NCBI RefSeq assembly: GCF_900099705.1 | Contig: NZ_LT629695.1 | Span: 1,302,001-1,366,000, forward strand | Origin: Agrococcus jejuensis | GTDB taxonomy: Bacteria; Actinomycetota; Actinomycetes; Actinomycetales; Microbacteriaceae | Direction of reading: 5' to 3' | Length of the DNA stretch: 64,000 bases | Shown: positions 14,211-19,672 of the stretch, in pieces | Numbering within the stretch: the stretch's first letter is position 1 | How the letters are laid out: every line of letters begins with the position of its first letter | Program-made: the position numbers and the translations under genes | The notes under the pieces: generated by a model | The model's input: only the letters and a program-made list of their open reading frames with translations | Told to the model about the DNA's origin: nothing | Database searches by the model: none

Positions 14211-15500
14211 GCGCTGCGCGACGCCCGTGGGGTTCGCGACCATCGCGGCGGTCGAGCCGATGCGCAGGCGCGCGTACGTCGGTGCGGCGCTCGTCGAGCT
14301 CGCGGCGTCGTCGGGCACGACCCACGACAGCCACACGTTGCCGCTCGAGCACGTGCCGAGCGCGCGCTCGTCCGAGTCGAACGTGCCGTTGCCGTCGAAG
14401 TCGATCCACGCGCCGACGCTGTTCGTGCCCGACGACGACGCCGCGCACGCGATCGGATACGTGATGGTCTGCCTGGGTGCGACGGTGATCTCGAAGCCCG
14501 TCGGGACCGCATCCTCGTCGTCGAGGCCGTCCTGGTCGTCGCCAACGGCGCCCGCGGTCGTGAACGGGCCGCGCTCGGCGTCGACGAGGCTGCCGAGGCG
14601 CGGCGTGGACTGCTGCCGGGTCGCGAGCGCGAACGACGAGCTGCTGACGTTCGTCGCGTTCGTCGTGGTGAGGGTGCCGCCCGAGAACGGGTTCTCGAGG
14701 CCGTGCGTCGCGGTGCCGTACGACGCCGGGGCGTCGCTGTGGTCGAACGAGGCGACGACGCCGAACGCCGCAGCCTGGACGCCGCCGCCGTAGAGCTCGA
14801 TGTTCGTGATCGACGTCGCTCCGTCGGCCATGGCGACGACGATGTTCGTGCCGCTGCCACATTCGCCCGTCGTGGTCATCGTGAGCTGGTTCGACGCGTT
14901 GCGCTGCGCGTTGACGTTGTACGCCGAGCAGACGCCCGCGGGCGTGCGGTCGAGGATGCGCCACGTGGCGCTCGACGCGATGGTGCCGCGGATGCGCTCG
15001 CTCGAGGCGAGGCTCTCGGCGTCGGCCATGACGAGGCCGTCGAGCGGGTAGGCGACGCCGCCGAGCGTCGCGGAGCACGCGATGTCGAAGTACGCGGTCG
15101 CGGCGTTCTGCGTCGCGAGGCCGATGGAGCCCGTGCCGGGATACAGGTTGTCGAGGTAGTCGCCGCTGTAGGCGCCCGGCGTGTAGGGCGTGAGGATGCG
15201 GCCGGTGCCACGGCTCGAGTCGCGGCTGATGTTCGAGAGCGTGCACGTGGTGATGAACGGCTGGCCGTTGACCTGCACCGTGTTCGTCTGCGTCGTCGAG
15301 CCCGAGTTCGGGATGGTGCCCGACCACTGGAACCAGTTGATCTCGTCCTGGTGGATGCCGGTGCCGCCGGTCGCGTAGGCGGCTTCGGCAAGGGCGGGCG
15401 GCGTGACGAGCGGTGCCGCGAGCGCGCCGAGCAGCACCGCCACGAGTCCGACGAGGAGTCCGTGGCGGAGCTTGCTGGGGCGCTGGCGGCGGGAGAGCAC
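1..15500 (-). CDS. Giant CshA/CshB-type fibrillar surface adhesin (partial, C-terminus beyond left edge)
   Basis: One frame stays open from a GTG at 15500 to the left edge, giving at least 5166 residues with no stop. I spot-checked the phase near 12000, 7800 and 50 and it is constant. Residues 1 to about 40 form a Sec signal peptide (basic start, hydrophobic core, APLVTPPALAEA). Residues about 40-430 resemble the non-repetitive N-terminal head of CshA/CshB fibrillar adhesins and end in a GEVED-type segment (GEVEDHAFTI). About 44 tandem repeats of about 108 residues follow. Each has ARQGAPVSVAPLANDAAGHP, then VPLVPSTLTLLD, GQGTWTIDR, VFTPLPGFTG and TYRVADANGTTTTATVTPT, the CshA-repeat pattern. 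The first 7-8 repeats are more divergent (GPQG for ARQG); the later ones are more uniform. An LPXTG sorting signal would lie outside the window. GTG 15500 has GAGAGG about 10 nt upstream; GTG 15584 in the same frame is an alternative. Likely role: surface fibril for adhesion. Confidence 0.9.
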   Translation of the reverse strand, partial: MLSRRQRPSKLRHGLLVGLVAVLLGALAAPLVTPPALAEAAYATGGTGIHQDEINWFQWSGTIPNSGSTTQTNTVQVNGQPFITTCTLSNISRDSSRGTGRILTPYTPGAYSGDYLDNLYPGTGSIGLATQNAATAYFDIACSATLGGVAYPLDGLVMADAESLASSERIRGTIASSATWRILDRTPAGVCSAYNVNAQRNASNQLTMTTTGECGSGTNIVVAMADGATSITNIELYGGGVQAAAFGVVASFDHSDAPASYGTATHGLENPFSGGTLTTTNATNVSSSSFALATRQQSTPRLGSLVDAERGPFTTAGAVGDDQDGLDDEDAVPTGFEITVAPRQTITYPIACAASSSGTNSVGAWIDFDGNGTFDSDERALGTCSSGNVWLSWVVPDDAASSTSAAPTYARLRIGSTAAMVANPTGVAQRGEVEDHAFTITVPQPSAANDARTTAFETATTVPVLDNDTTGGVAFTPSSVRLQSGSSWVQTLTTAQGTYTVRTSDGAITFTPAAGYVGTAPALTYRVTDEAGRSTTATLTVTVTAPAAPTASDDATTGAQGATQTAAVLSNDAPGVASVPLVPSSVRILDGTSAVTSLTVAGQGTYTVNTSTGAIAFVPVADFVGQASGVRYQVADSRGVTATARYTPTVTQVAVDDASTGPQGVAQTIAVLANDGAQGVTLDGSTLRLVHPTTSASVTSYTVSGQGTWSISGTNVVFTPVAAFTGAATQIDYRVGTTAGTTVQATIAATVTPVTPAANADATTGPQGVAQSVNPYANDSTGNANVGWNASALTLLNGSGQAVSTLAVTGGTYSVSGSTLVFTPTSTFVGTAPSATYRVTNANGTSATSTYTATTTAVTPTAANDVSQGAQGALQRIDPLANDQAGNAAVPLVRSTLTLLSGTTAVSELTVGAQGTWRVVDGQLTFQPLPGFTGVATAAPYRVADANGTTTTATWTATVQTGVSPDASTGPQGLAQTVAVLANDATDVVASTLRLVDPSTGQLATSITVSGQGTYAVQNGQIVFTPVAAFRGAATPVTYDVEDTNGNHRRTTLAVTVTAVNPALQPDTTTGPQGVAQSTQSLANDAPGNPNVPLVPSTLTLLNGSGQAVTSLAVTGGTYALSGTTITFTPDRTFIGTPASVSYRVADANGTTATTTYTPTFVRVTPVAANDAATGAQGLALSVAPLANDQAGNAAVPLAPATLTLLSGGQATDQVVVAGQGTYTIDRSTPSTPRIVFTPESTFVGSATPVSYRVADANGTTTTAAYTPTLTAVTPVANPDAGTARQGAPVAVAPLGNDAAGDARRPLQPTTLALVGANGASVDEVVVAGQGTYRVDRTTPTMPVVRFTPLPAFTGQANPVTYRVADANGTVATSTITPTITPVTPTAANDTSSARQGAPASVAVLANDAAGDAGVPLDPASLRLVDGNGQLATTITVANQGTWSIDRSTASAPRIVFTPLPAFTGEATAQRYRIADANGTTADATVTPTITPVTPTATDDSATTRQGGAVAVVPIGNDDAGDPAVPLVDSSVTLLTPTGQATAERVITGQGTYALSFAANGRAIVTFTPLPGFTGVATPVPYRVADANGTTATASIRITVTGVTPVANPDTGTARQGAEVSVDVVANDARGHADVALVRSSLTLLGANGAAVDLLVVPGQGTYRVDRTVAASPVLAFAPAPAFTGTATPATYRIADANGTTATSTFTPTITAVTPVAANDTSSARQGAAASVAVLANDAAGDAAVPLRPDTLRLLDGAGAATTEVVVAGQGTYTITRADAAAPRVVFTPLPAFSGTATAVTYRVADANGTTTTATVTPTIGAVVPRAVDDVASARQGAPASVAVLANDAAGHPDVPLAPGSVTLLDAQGQPASSVLVDGAGTYTLDTRTASAPRVVFTPLASYVGTPTAATYRVADANGTTTTALVTVTIGAVVPVAVDDVASARQGSPASVAPLANDRAGDADVPLVPSTLQLLDANGAPTATVTVAGGSYAIQAGAQPSIVFTPDAAFAGEAAPVTYRVADANGTTTTARFTPTIGAVTPIARPDAGSARQGAPATIDALANDAAGHADVPLDPATLALLADGALVDEIVVPNEGTWTVDRDGDAPVLVFTPLAAFTGTTTAVAYRVLDANRTQATSTAIATIGAVTPVATDDEGTARQGATVTIDALANDEPGDADVPLDEASLTLLAGDAEVTEAVVDGQGTWTIDRATASLVFTPLPGFTGTAAVDYRVRDDNGTPADATARAILTPVTPIAAPDSGDGRQGATVRIDALANDEAGDADVPLQPATLRLLSGATPVAELVVANEGTWTVDLEAEGGPELVFAPLPGFSGLTTAVGYRVLDANGTQATSTAVATITTVTPLAANDVAAGRQGAPASVAVLANDARGHADVPLVPSTLQLLGADGQPAATVTIDGQGTYAITRDDAAAPRVVFTPVPTFTGQATPVTYRVADANGTTTTATVTPTIDAVIPTAEADWASARQGAAVRIDAVANDLAGHADVPLAPATLALLDGAGAPTDEVVTAAGTWRVDRGVVEAPVLVFTPQSSFVGTTDPVGYRVLDANGTAATSVASATITAVTPAATPDVAAARQGAPASVAPLANDRPGLADVPLVPSTLVLLDGAGNPASTVDVAGGRYAISASETAPRIVFTPAASFTGEAAPVTYSVADANGTRTSSTFTPTITPVVPVATNDRESERQGLAVVIDAVANDTAGHPDVPLVQSTLTLRDGAGNDVDELVVDGRGTWRVDRTTVAAPVLVFTPLPSFGGATSRVTYAVADANGTVTTARATAMLEAVTPVAADDQAAARQGAEASVAPLANDAAGHPDVPLDPETLQLLDANGQPATTVDVTAGTYRIEQVAGVPTLVFAPLASFVGTADPVRYRVADANGTTATAAFTPTISGVQPVAAPDGGAARQGASVTVAPLANDAPGIEDVPLAPETFTLLDADDQPVAELAVAGVGRWTVDRTDPAAPTVTFAPERGFTGDATIDYEVRDENGTVATTTITATIAPVTPGADPDFATARQGAAASVAPLANDDAGHPDVPLDASTLELLDGTTVVDEVTVAGQGTYTLDRAAEGGPRIVFTPVSSFTGNATVVTYRVADANGTTTTATFRPTITAVTPVANPDAGTARQGAPVSMAVLANDLAGDPAVVLRPSTLQLLDAQGQPATTVAVTGGSYAIDARNAAAPRVVFTPDATFVGTADAVTYSVADANGTRTTSTATPTLTAVTPVAIDDASSGRQGAAVAVEPLLNDIPGHADVQLDASTLTLLDGTTAVDALRVPGQGTYAIERGGEGGPRIVFTPESTFVGTAEAVRYRVADANGTTTIATYAATLTAVTPVAANDAATGRQGSTVSVAPLANDVPGDAAVALVPGSLTLLDGTTAVDMLVVANQGTYALDRAAAGGPRVVFTPLPAFVGAATGVAYRVADANGTTTTATFTPTLTAVTPVANPDAGSARQGAPVSLAVLGNDVAGDPAVALDPASLRLVGAGGALVTELVVEAQGTWTIDRATASAPRVVFTPLAAFTGEATAVTYSIADANGTRATASVTPTIDAVTPVANPDVASARQGAAASVAVLANDRAGHPDVRLVPSTLTLLDGTGAAVTTVRVVGGTYTIDASTASAPRVVFTPAPSFVGTAAPVTYRVADANGTTTTSTMTPTIGAVTPVATPDAAEARQGATVTIDALANDRAGAADVPLDRPTLTLLDGETAVDELAIEGQGTWTVDRRVESAPVLAFAPLPTYAGSSTVAYRVADANGTTAASTATATLVAVTPTATDDVASARQGAAASVAVLTNDAAGHPDVALDPASVRLLVDGAPVTTIEVDGVGTWSIDRANLVAARIVFTPVATYVGTPDAVTYVVADANGTTATAQVTATIAAVTPIAVADSGEARQGATVTIDAVANDDAGDPAVPIVASTLTLVDAAGADADEVEIEGQGTWRVDRDDEDAPVLVFTPLPSFASTSTVSYRVADANGTVATSTATAIIDAVTPTARPDVATSRQGATASVAPLANDAAGHDDVPLDPTTLTLVDAAGTPVQAVTVAGQGTYSVVADDTTPRIAFAPEPGFAGTATPARYAIADANGTIAIATVTAVVEAVTPVATADVASARQGAPVSVAPLANDAAGHADVPLDAATLEVLGADGQPAETVTIDGQGTYAIDADAEGGPRIVFTPLDTWVGAATPVTYRVADANGTRTSATFTPTSIAVTPVADPDAATGRQGAPVSIAVLANDEAGLDEVPLDPSTLMLLVDGAPVDRIEVANEGTWTIDRTTAGGPFVVFAPLAGFTGDATAISYRISDDNGTHASAVVDVRIDAVTPTAAPDGGSARQGASVTIDAVANDAAGHPDVPLAPSTLTLLDGETAVDELLVEGQGTWTVDRSTVEAPVLVFAPLPGFVGQSTVAYRVADANGTPATSSATATIGAVLPVANPNSAGTRQGAPVTIDVVANDAAGHPDVPLVPSTLVLLDGETAVDELVVTGEGTWSVDRTVEAAPVVRFAPEPGFSGPATTVAYRVADANGTTAASTVGVRVAPVVPVAHDDEAAARQGAPASVAPLANDAAGHPDVPLVPSTLTLLDADGADATSVTIADAGTYELDLDAEGGPRIVFTPLPGFTGTADAVRYRVADANGTTVEAAFAATITGVAPVAVADAGSARQGAPVTVAPLANDVAGLDEVPLDADSLMLLDADGEPVERLVVRGEGTWSIDRTGTDGPTVTFAPEAGFRGTATIDYEVRDANGTRTSTTIAATIAAVAPTAEADRGETFQGAPTTVDVLANDAAGHPEVPLVPSTLTLLDADGEPTDRIFVLDEGTWTIELGADDQPVVRFAPAAGFRGDAAPVAYRVADANGTLVRAEVVVTVAVVAPVAVDDVASGLQGSPISTAPLANDVPGRTEVPLVPSTLTLLTAAGAPVDVLVVAGEGRYAIDRAAEGGPRIVFTPEADHVGAATPVTYRVADANGTTVRATFTPTATAVTPIATDDQATTTQGRAASIAVLANDDAGHPSVPLRPSTLTLLDAAGDAVSTLEVPEQGTWRIDRTDAAAPRVVFEPLATFTGDATPVSYRIADANGTAVTAEVAVRVTAVTPIAVDDEGEARQGAVVAVSPLDNDRAGAPGVPLVASSLTLLDANGAHVDEVAVPGVGTWTIDRAGAEPRIVFAT

Positions 15501-15585
15501 GGCGAGGAGACCTCTCGGAGGGCATGGGGGAAGGGATTGCGATGAACGCAGAGATGCTCCGGCGGCACTGATCCGCAGCCTCACG

Positions 15586-15591
15586 ATTGTA
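15586..15591 (-). promoter_or_regulatory. Candidate -10 element of the giant adhesin gene
   Basis: The minus strand reads TACAAT here, one mismatch from the TATAAT consensus, in otherwise GC-rich DNA. Transcription would start near 15579 and leave an untranslated leader of about 79 nt before GTG 15500. It would lie almost on the alternative GTG at 15584, which argues for the inner start. I see no convincing -35 box. Confidence 0.3.
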
Positions 15592-15804
15592 TGAGGGCCA
15601 CGACGCAATCCGTGAGGATTCGTCAAAGCTGAAGATGCTTCCAACCTGTCGCAACGCGGGTTGCCCCTTGTCCCCCAAGGAACTGAGGACACTTCATGTC
15701 GACACGGTTGGCCGCGACCGGGGTACAGACCCGGCGTGTCGCCGCACGGCGACTGGGCGAGATCCCTCGATCGACGTACGAGACGCCTGACGCGTCCGGA
15801 CACG

Positions 15805-15834
15805 TCGATGCCCTCCCCGCGGGGAGGGCATCGA
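15805..15834 (-). terminator. Perfect 30-bp palindrome after the flotillin-partner gene
   Basis: The bases TCGATGCCCTCCCCG are followed directly by their exact reverse complement, which can form a stem of about 13 bp with a CGCG loop. It begins 8 nt beyond the stop codon of the minus-strand gene ending at 15843 and lies before the adhesin promoter. There is no T-run, as is usual for hairpin terminators in high-GC actinobacteria. Confidence 0.65.
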
Positions 15835-15842
15835 GGGCGGGA

Positions 15843-16787
15843 CTACGAGGCGGAGGGGTCGGGGAACGCCGTCGGGTAGACGAGCGGCGGCGCCGTGCCC
15901 TCGAGGGGCGTCAGCAGGCCCTGCACCGCCGCGAGTGCCGCGAACGAGACGAGCCGCGTGCCGCCGTCGGCGCGCACGAGCTCGACCTCGTCGACGCGCG
16001 GCAGCACCGTGCGCTGCCCTTCGACGAACCGCGCCCGGGTCGCCGCGCCGCCATCCGCCGCCGGCACGAGCACGGCCTCGGCGATCACCGCGGACTCGTC
16101 GGTGCGGTCGTAGTGGGCCTGCAGCAGCTGCCGCAGTCGCGCGTGCTCGAGCACCGTCAGCCGCGCGCGCAGCGCACGACCGGCCGCCTGCGCGGCCTGC
16201 GGCCACGCCCCGATGGCCCATCCCTCGCCCGAGCGCACGAGCGGAGCGGCCGAGAGCGGATGCTGCGTGCCGGCGAGCACGCGGTCGGCGATCTGCGCGG
16301 CGGCGAGCACCGCCTGCGGGTCGTCGGCGGGGGCGACGACCATCGTGTCGACCGCCGGCGCGACGACGAGCGGCGCGCGCGAGCCGAGCACGCGCTCGAC
16401 GAGCGCCGCGCGGTGCAGCACGGCCGCGACGGGCGCGGCGCCCTGCACGACGACGACGGCGCCGACCTGCGACAGCGCCGGCGGGTGCTCCGCCGACGTC
16501 GCGGCGGCGACGACCTCGCTCGCCACGACGCCCCACCGCGTGCGCAGCTCGGAGGACACGGGCACGTCGCTCGTCGGCAGGTCGAGCACCGCACCCACGT
16601 ACAGGTCGTCGACGACGACCGCGGCGGCCTCGAGGTAGCCCTCGACGCCCTGCAGACGCAGCTCGCGCACGCGCAGCGCGTGCCCGACGCCCGTGAACGC
16701 CCGACCGACGAGCAGCGGCCGCGCAGCCTCGAGCGTCGCGGGCAGCCCCGACGGCATCGGGGTCGGCGCGGTCGCCTCGACGGTCAT
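15843..16787 (-). CDS. Hypothetical protein translationally coupled to flotillin
   Basis: This gene encodes 314 residues, with ATG 16787 overlapping the flotillin stop as ATGA, so the two are almost certainly co-translated. The protein is rich in Ala and Val and has no signal peptide and no clear transmembrane segment. It contains long, probably helical stretches (for example around VAAVLHRAALVERVLGSRAP) and a C-terminal part with FVEGQRTVLPRVDEVELVRA. I do not recognise the family. Its only clue is position, immediately downstream of an SPFH scaffold gene and before a terminator hairpin. A membrane-microdomain accessory or cytosolic client role is a guess. Confidence 0.7.
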   Translation of the reverse strand: MTVEATAPTPMPSGLPATLEAARPLLVGRAFTGVGHALRVRELRLQGVEGYLEAAAVVVDDLYVGAVLDLPTSDVPVSSELRTRWGVVASEVVAAATSAEHPPALSQVGAVVVVQGAAPVAAVLHRAALVERVLGSRAPLVVAPAVDTMVVAPADDPQAVLAAAQIADRVLAGTQHPLSAAPLVRSGEGWAIGAWPQAAQAAGRALRARLTVLEHARLRQLLQAHYDRTDESAVIAEAVLVPAADGGAATRARFVEGQRTVLPRVDEVELVRADGGTRLVSFAALAAVQGLLTPLEGTAPPLVYPTAFPDPSAS

Positions 16788-18361
16788 CGCGTGTCGGATG
16801 CGTCGGTCGAGCCGGAGGCCTCGCCGCCGAGGATCGACGACGCGGCAGCGGCCGCGTCGCCCGTCGAGCGGCGCTGCGCGCCCGCGACGGCCGAGCCTGC
16901 CGCGTTGCCCTGCGCCGTGGCGTTGATGACCTGCTGCAGGTCGATGCCCGTCGCGTCCTTCATCATCGTCGTCATCGAGGCGATGTTGCCCACCATGTCG
17001 GCCGTGAGCTTGTTCGTGCCGTCGGCCGAGACGACCGTGATGTTCGACGACGCGTAGGCCTTCGCGAACGCCTCCGCGACCTCGGGCAGGCGCTCGAGCA
17101 GCTCCTGCGCGAGCACGAACTGGCTGTTCTCGGCGAGCGCCGCGGCGCGGGCGGCGATGGCGTCACCCTCTGCTCGACCGCGGGCCGAGATCGCCTCGGC
17201 CTCGGCGCGACCCTTCGCGGCGACGGCGACGGCCTCCGCCTCGCCCTCCGCCTTCTGCGCCTCGGCGGCCGCGATGCGCGACGTGCGCTGCGCGTTGCCT
17301 CGCGCCTCGGTGACGCTCGCCTCGGCGACACCCTCCGCCTTCTGCGCCTCTGCGCGCGCCTCGCGCGCCGCACGCTCGGCGTTGGCCTCCGTCGACTTCG
17401 CGACGGCGTTCGCCTCGGCCGTGATGCGGATGCGGTACGCCTCGGCGTCGGCGACCTTGCGCACCTCGGCGTTCAGCGTCTGCTCCTTGAGCTCGGCCTC
17501 GCGCTGCGCCGTGATCTCCTCCTGCGCGACGATCGCCTGACGCTGCACCGCATCCTCGAGCGGCTTGGCGGCGTTCGCCTGCGCGAGGGCCTTGTCGGTC
17601 TCGGCCTGCACCGCGGCCTCCTGCAGCTGCAGCACGCGGTTCGCCTCGAGGATCTGCTTCTTCGCCTCGATCGACGCCTGCTCGGCGGCCTTCTGCGCCT
17701 CGGTGTTCGCGATCGCCGCCGCACGCTGCACGGCCGCCGACTCGGGCACGCCGAGGTTCGCGATGTAGTTCTGGGTGTCGTTGATCTCCTGGATCTGCAG
17801 GGTGTCGACGTTGAGGCCCTGCTTCGTCAGCGCATCCTCGGCCGCCTGCAGCACCGCATCCGCGAGCGCCTTGCGGTCGTGGATGATCTCGAGCACCGTG
17901 AGCGAGCCGATGATGCCGCGGAGCGAGCCCGACAGCACCTCCTGCGTCGACGACTCGATCTCCTCCTGCTGCGAGAGGAATCGCTGGGCTGCGTGGCGGA
18001 TCATCTCCTCGGAGCCGCCGACCTTGATGACGGCCACGGCCTGCGCGTGGATCGTGATGCCGTTGCGCGTCTGCGCCGTCGTGTTGAACAGCAGTCGGCG
18101 CGAGCGCAGCGACATGCGGAAGTGCTTCTGCACGAACGGCATGACGAAGATGCCGCCACCCGTGACGACCTTCTGGCCCGAGAGGTCGGTGACCTCCTCG
18201 CCCTTCGCGTCGATGTACGTGCGGCCCTTGCGACCCGTGACGATGATCGCCTCGTCGGGCTCGGCGATGCGGTAGCGGCGCACGGCACCGAAGACGAGCA
18301 GGAGGAGGACGATGACGGCGAGTGCGATGAGCACGACGAGGCCGATGTCGAGACCGAACAC
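16784..18361 (-). CDS. Flotillin-like SPFH/band-7 membrane scaffold protein
   Basis: This gene encodes 525 residues. The start is GTG 18361 with AAGGA 6 nt upstream. An N-terminal membrane segment (residues about 5-28, LDIGLVVLIALAVIVLLLLV) is followed by an SPFH/band-7 domain (about 35-220: EPDEAIIVTGRKG, GGIFVMPFVQKH, GLNVDTLQIQEI). A long Ala/Glu-rich coiled coil follows (about 225-410, repeated EAQKAEGEAEA and GRAEAEA units), then a C-terminal oligomerisation-like tail. This is the architecture and length of bacterial FloT/YuaG flotillins, which organise fluid membrane microdomains. There is no adjacent NfeD gene; the coupled downstream gene is of unknown function. Confidence 0.9.
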   Translation of the reverse strand: MFGLDIGLVVLIALAVIVLLLLVFGAVRRYRIAEPDEAIIVTGRKGRTYIDAKGEEVTDLSGQKVVTGGGIFVMPFVQKHFRMSLRSRRLLFNTTAQTRNGITIHAQAVAVIKVGGSEEMIRHAAQRFLSQQEEIESSTQEVLSGSLRGIIGSLTVLEIIHDRKALADAVLQAAEDALTKQGLNVDTLQIQEINDTQNYIANLGVPESAAVQRAAAIANTEAQKAAEQASIEAKKQILEANRVLQLQEAAVQAETDKALAQANAAKPLEDAVQRQAIVAQEEITAQREAELKEQTLNAEVRKVADAEAYRIRITAEANAVAKSTEANAERAAREARAEAQKAEGVAEASVTEARGNAQRTSRIAAAEAQKAEGEAEAVAVAAKGRAEAEAISARGRAEGDAIAARAAALAENSQFVLAQELLERLPEVAEAFAKAYASSNITVVSADGTNKLTADMVGNIASMTTMMKDATGIDLQQVINATAQGNAAGSAVAGAQRRSTGDAAAAASSILGGEASGSTDASDTR

Positions 18362-18491
18362 GAGGGTCCTTCGTTTCGAGGAAGCGGATGCTCGCTCAAC
18401 CTATGGATGCCGTCTGGACGGCTCCTGGTGGGCGCCTCCGCGGCGGCTCGGTCGGCACTCCTCACCCGTTGGAGCGCCCGCTCGGGACCGC

Positions 18492-18513
18492 TCCCCCACC
18501 AGCCGGTGGGGGA
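18492..18513 (-). terminator. Hairpin after the membrane-anchored hypothetical gene
   Basis: TCCCCCACC, a 4-nt AGCC loop and GGTGGGGGA form a perfect 9-bp GC stem. It begins about 14 nt beyond the stop of the minus-strand gene at 18528. The arms match the outer ends of the long palindromic repeats at 21143, 32096 and 36463, so this may be an internally deleted copy of that family now acting as a terminator. Confidence 0.6.
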
Positions 18514-18527
18514 TGCCCCGATCGGCG

Positions 18528-19346
18528 TCAGCTCGAGTGCGTCGCCGCCGGGCGCGACAGGCCGTCGAACGGGGCGATGCCGTCGCGATACGCCTGCTCG
18601 TCGGCCTCCGCGATGACGGTGCCGCCGATGAAGAGGCTCACGCCGTCCTCCTCGTCCTGCCAGGTCTCGGCGGGCGCGGTGTCGCGGCGCGCGTCCCAGA
18701 TCGACACCCACACCCACATCGACCCGTTCGTGGCCGTGCCCGACCACATCCACATCTCGTCGGGGTCGAGCGAGCCGAACTGCTCCTCGACCTGCTCGTC
18801 GCGCTCGGCGACCGACTCGTGGCCGAAGGGTGCGCGGTCGTACTCCCACTCGAGCGCGCCGTAGCCGAGCTCGGCGAAGCGCGTGTCGAGCGCGTCGACG
18901 ATCGCCGTCCAGTCGGCATCCTCGGCCAGGCCCTCGCCGAGGTTGGTCGGCGAGTTGTAGACCTGGTGCAGCGACGGCCCGCCGTAGTCGTTGCCGCCGA
19001 CGGGGAACGTGTCGAAGGTCGTGTCCTCGGGCAGCACGAGCCCCCAGTCGAGCTCGGGCGCGACGGGTTCGACGGCCGACTGCAGCGCGAGCAGCTGCTC
19101 CTCGCTCACCGCCTCGACGTCCTCCGCGCGCGGCGCGGCGAGCACGTCGGCGGGGTCGTCGTACGAGCTGCCGGGGTAGTCGGCCCAGTCGAGCACGACC
19201 TCGGTGCCGTCGTCGGCGGTCACGGTCGTCGTCGGGCTCGGCGGATCGACCATGCGGGCCATGAGCACGCCGCCGGTCGCGAGCCCTGCGACGACGATCG
19301 CTGCGACGCCGCCTGCGGCGATGACGACTCGGGTGGGGCGGGACAT
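18528..19346 (-). CDS. Membrane-anchored extracellular hypothetical protein
   Basis: This gene encodes 272 residues from ATG 19346. A short basic start (MSRPTR) precedes one hydrophobic segment (residues about 7-31, VVIAAGGVAAIVVAGLATGG) that would act as an uncleaved anchor or signal peptide. The remainder is acidic, Trp/Tyr-rich and soluble (WADYPGSSYDDPADVL, MWMWSGTATNGSMWVWVSIW), consistent with an extracytoplasmic domain. It has no cysteine lipobox. I do not recognise the family. It is transcribed towards the flotillin gene but is separated from it by a hairpin. Confidence 0.75.
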   Translation of the reverse strand: MSRPTRVVIAAGGVAAIVVAGLATGGVLMARMVDPPSPTTTVTADDGTEVVLDWADYPGSSYDDPADVLAAPRAEDVEAVSEEQLLALQSAVEPVAPELDWGLVLPEDTTFDTFPVGGNDYGGPSLHQVYNSPTNLGEGLAEDADWTAIVDALDTRFAELGYGALEWEYDRAPFGHESVAERDEQVEEQFGSLDPDEMWMWSGTATNGSMWVWVSIWDARRDTAPAETWQDEEDGVSLFIGGTVIAEADEQAYRDGIAPFDGLSRPAATHSS

Positions 19347-19418
19347 CGTCTCGACGGTAGCCGCGTCCCCCTGGCGGGCGCGTCGTCCGAGCGGATGATG
19401 CTGCGGATGCCGCGCGAG

Positions 19419-19475
19419 GTGACGCTGAGAAGGCCTTCGTCTGCGACATGGCCTCGAAGGCCTTCTCAGCGTCAC
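19419..19475. repeat. Long inverted repeat, 21-bp perfect arms (palindrome family B, copy 1)
   Basis: The left arm starts GTGACGCTGAGAAGG and the right arm ends CCTTCTCAGCGTCAC. They pair perfectly over 21 bp around a 15-nt loop containing CTGCGACATG. The outer context CGCGCGAGGTG...CACTTCGTGC and the loop core are shared with 19495-19560 and 44677-44745, although the stem sequence differs. Confidence 0.8.
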
Positions 19476-19494
19476 TTCGTGCCGGGATCTCCGC

Positions 19495-19560
19495 GCGAAG
19501 TGCTGCTGAGCGGGCCTGCATCTGCGATATGCGAATGCACCCGCTCTCAGAGACATCTCG
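19495..19560. repeat. Imperfect inverted repeat (palindrome family B, copy 2)
   Basis: CGCGAAGTGCTGCTGAGCGGG...GCAT is followed by loop CTGCGATATGC and then ATGCACCCGCTCTCAGAGACAT, giving a long but imperfect stem. It directly follows copy 1 and shares its flanks and loop core. Confidence 0.65.
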
Positions 19561-19672
19561 TGCGCAGATCCGTCGCCGCGAGGCCTTCGCGAGGACGCCG
19601 GGACCGACCACCGTCCCCTGCGTCCTTCCGCGCGCTCCGCGCGCGAGGCCGACATCCCCGCCCGCCGAGGAG

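Larger units (their letters stand above)
15501..15842. other. Intergenic region upstream of the adhesin
   Basis: This 342-nt stretch holds the adhesin's leader and candidate promoter at its left side and the terminator-like palindrome 15805-15834 at its right side. Short open frames here have no ribosome-binding site or recognisable product, and I do not call them as genes. Confidence 0.6.
19347..19672. other. Gene-free stretch holding two palindromic repeats
   Basis: This 326-nt intergenic region lies between the hypothetical gene's start and the MFS porter's stop, both on the minus strand. Its main content is the two adjacent hairpin repeats at 19419-19475 and 19495-19560. I see no open frame with a credible ribosome-binding site. 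Confidence 0.6.

Noticed and set aside
84..15545. Plus-strand open frame of about 5150 codons
   Set aside because: It is antisense to the adhesin. Its translation is a low-complexity Arg/Gly/Asp/Val string with no domain, signal peptide or ribosome-binding site, while the minus frame gives a signal peptide and clean CshA repeats.
9682..15678. Minus-strand open frame of about 2000 codons (and a similar one at 2608-7911)
   Set aside because: It lies in another phase of the adhesin gene, reads Arg/His-rich low-complexity sequence, and owes its length to the in-phase repeat structure.
15696..17057. Plus-strand frame across the flotillin partner
   Set aside because: It is an antisense shadow of 15843-16787 and the end of the flotillin gene, and is interrupted in character by a perfect terminator-like palindrome.
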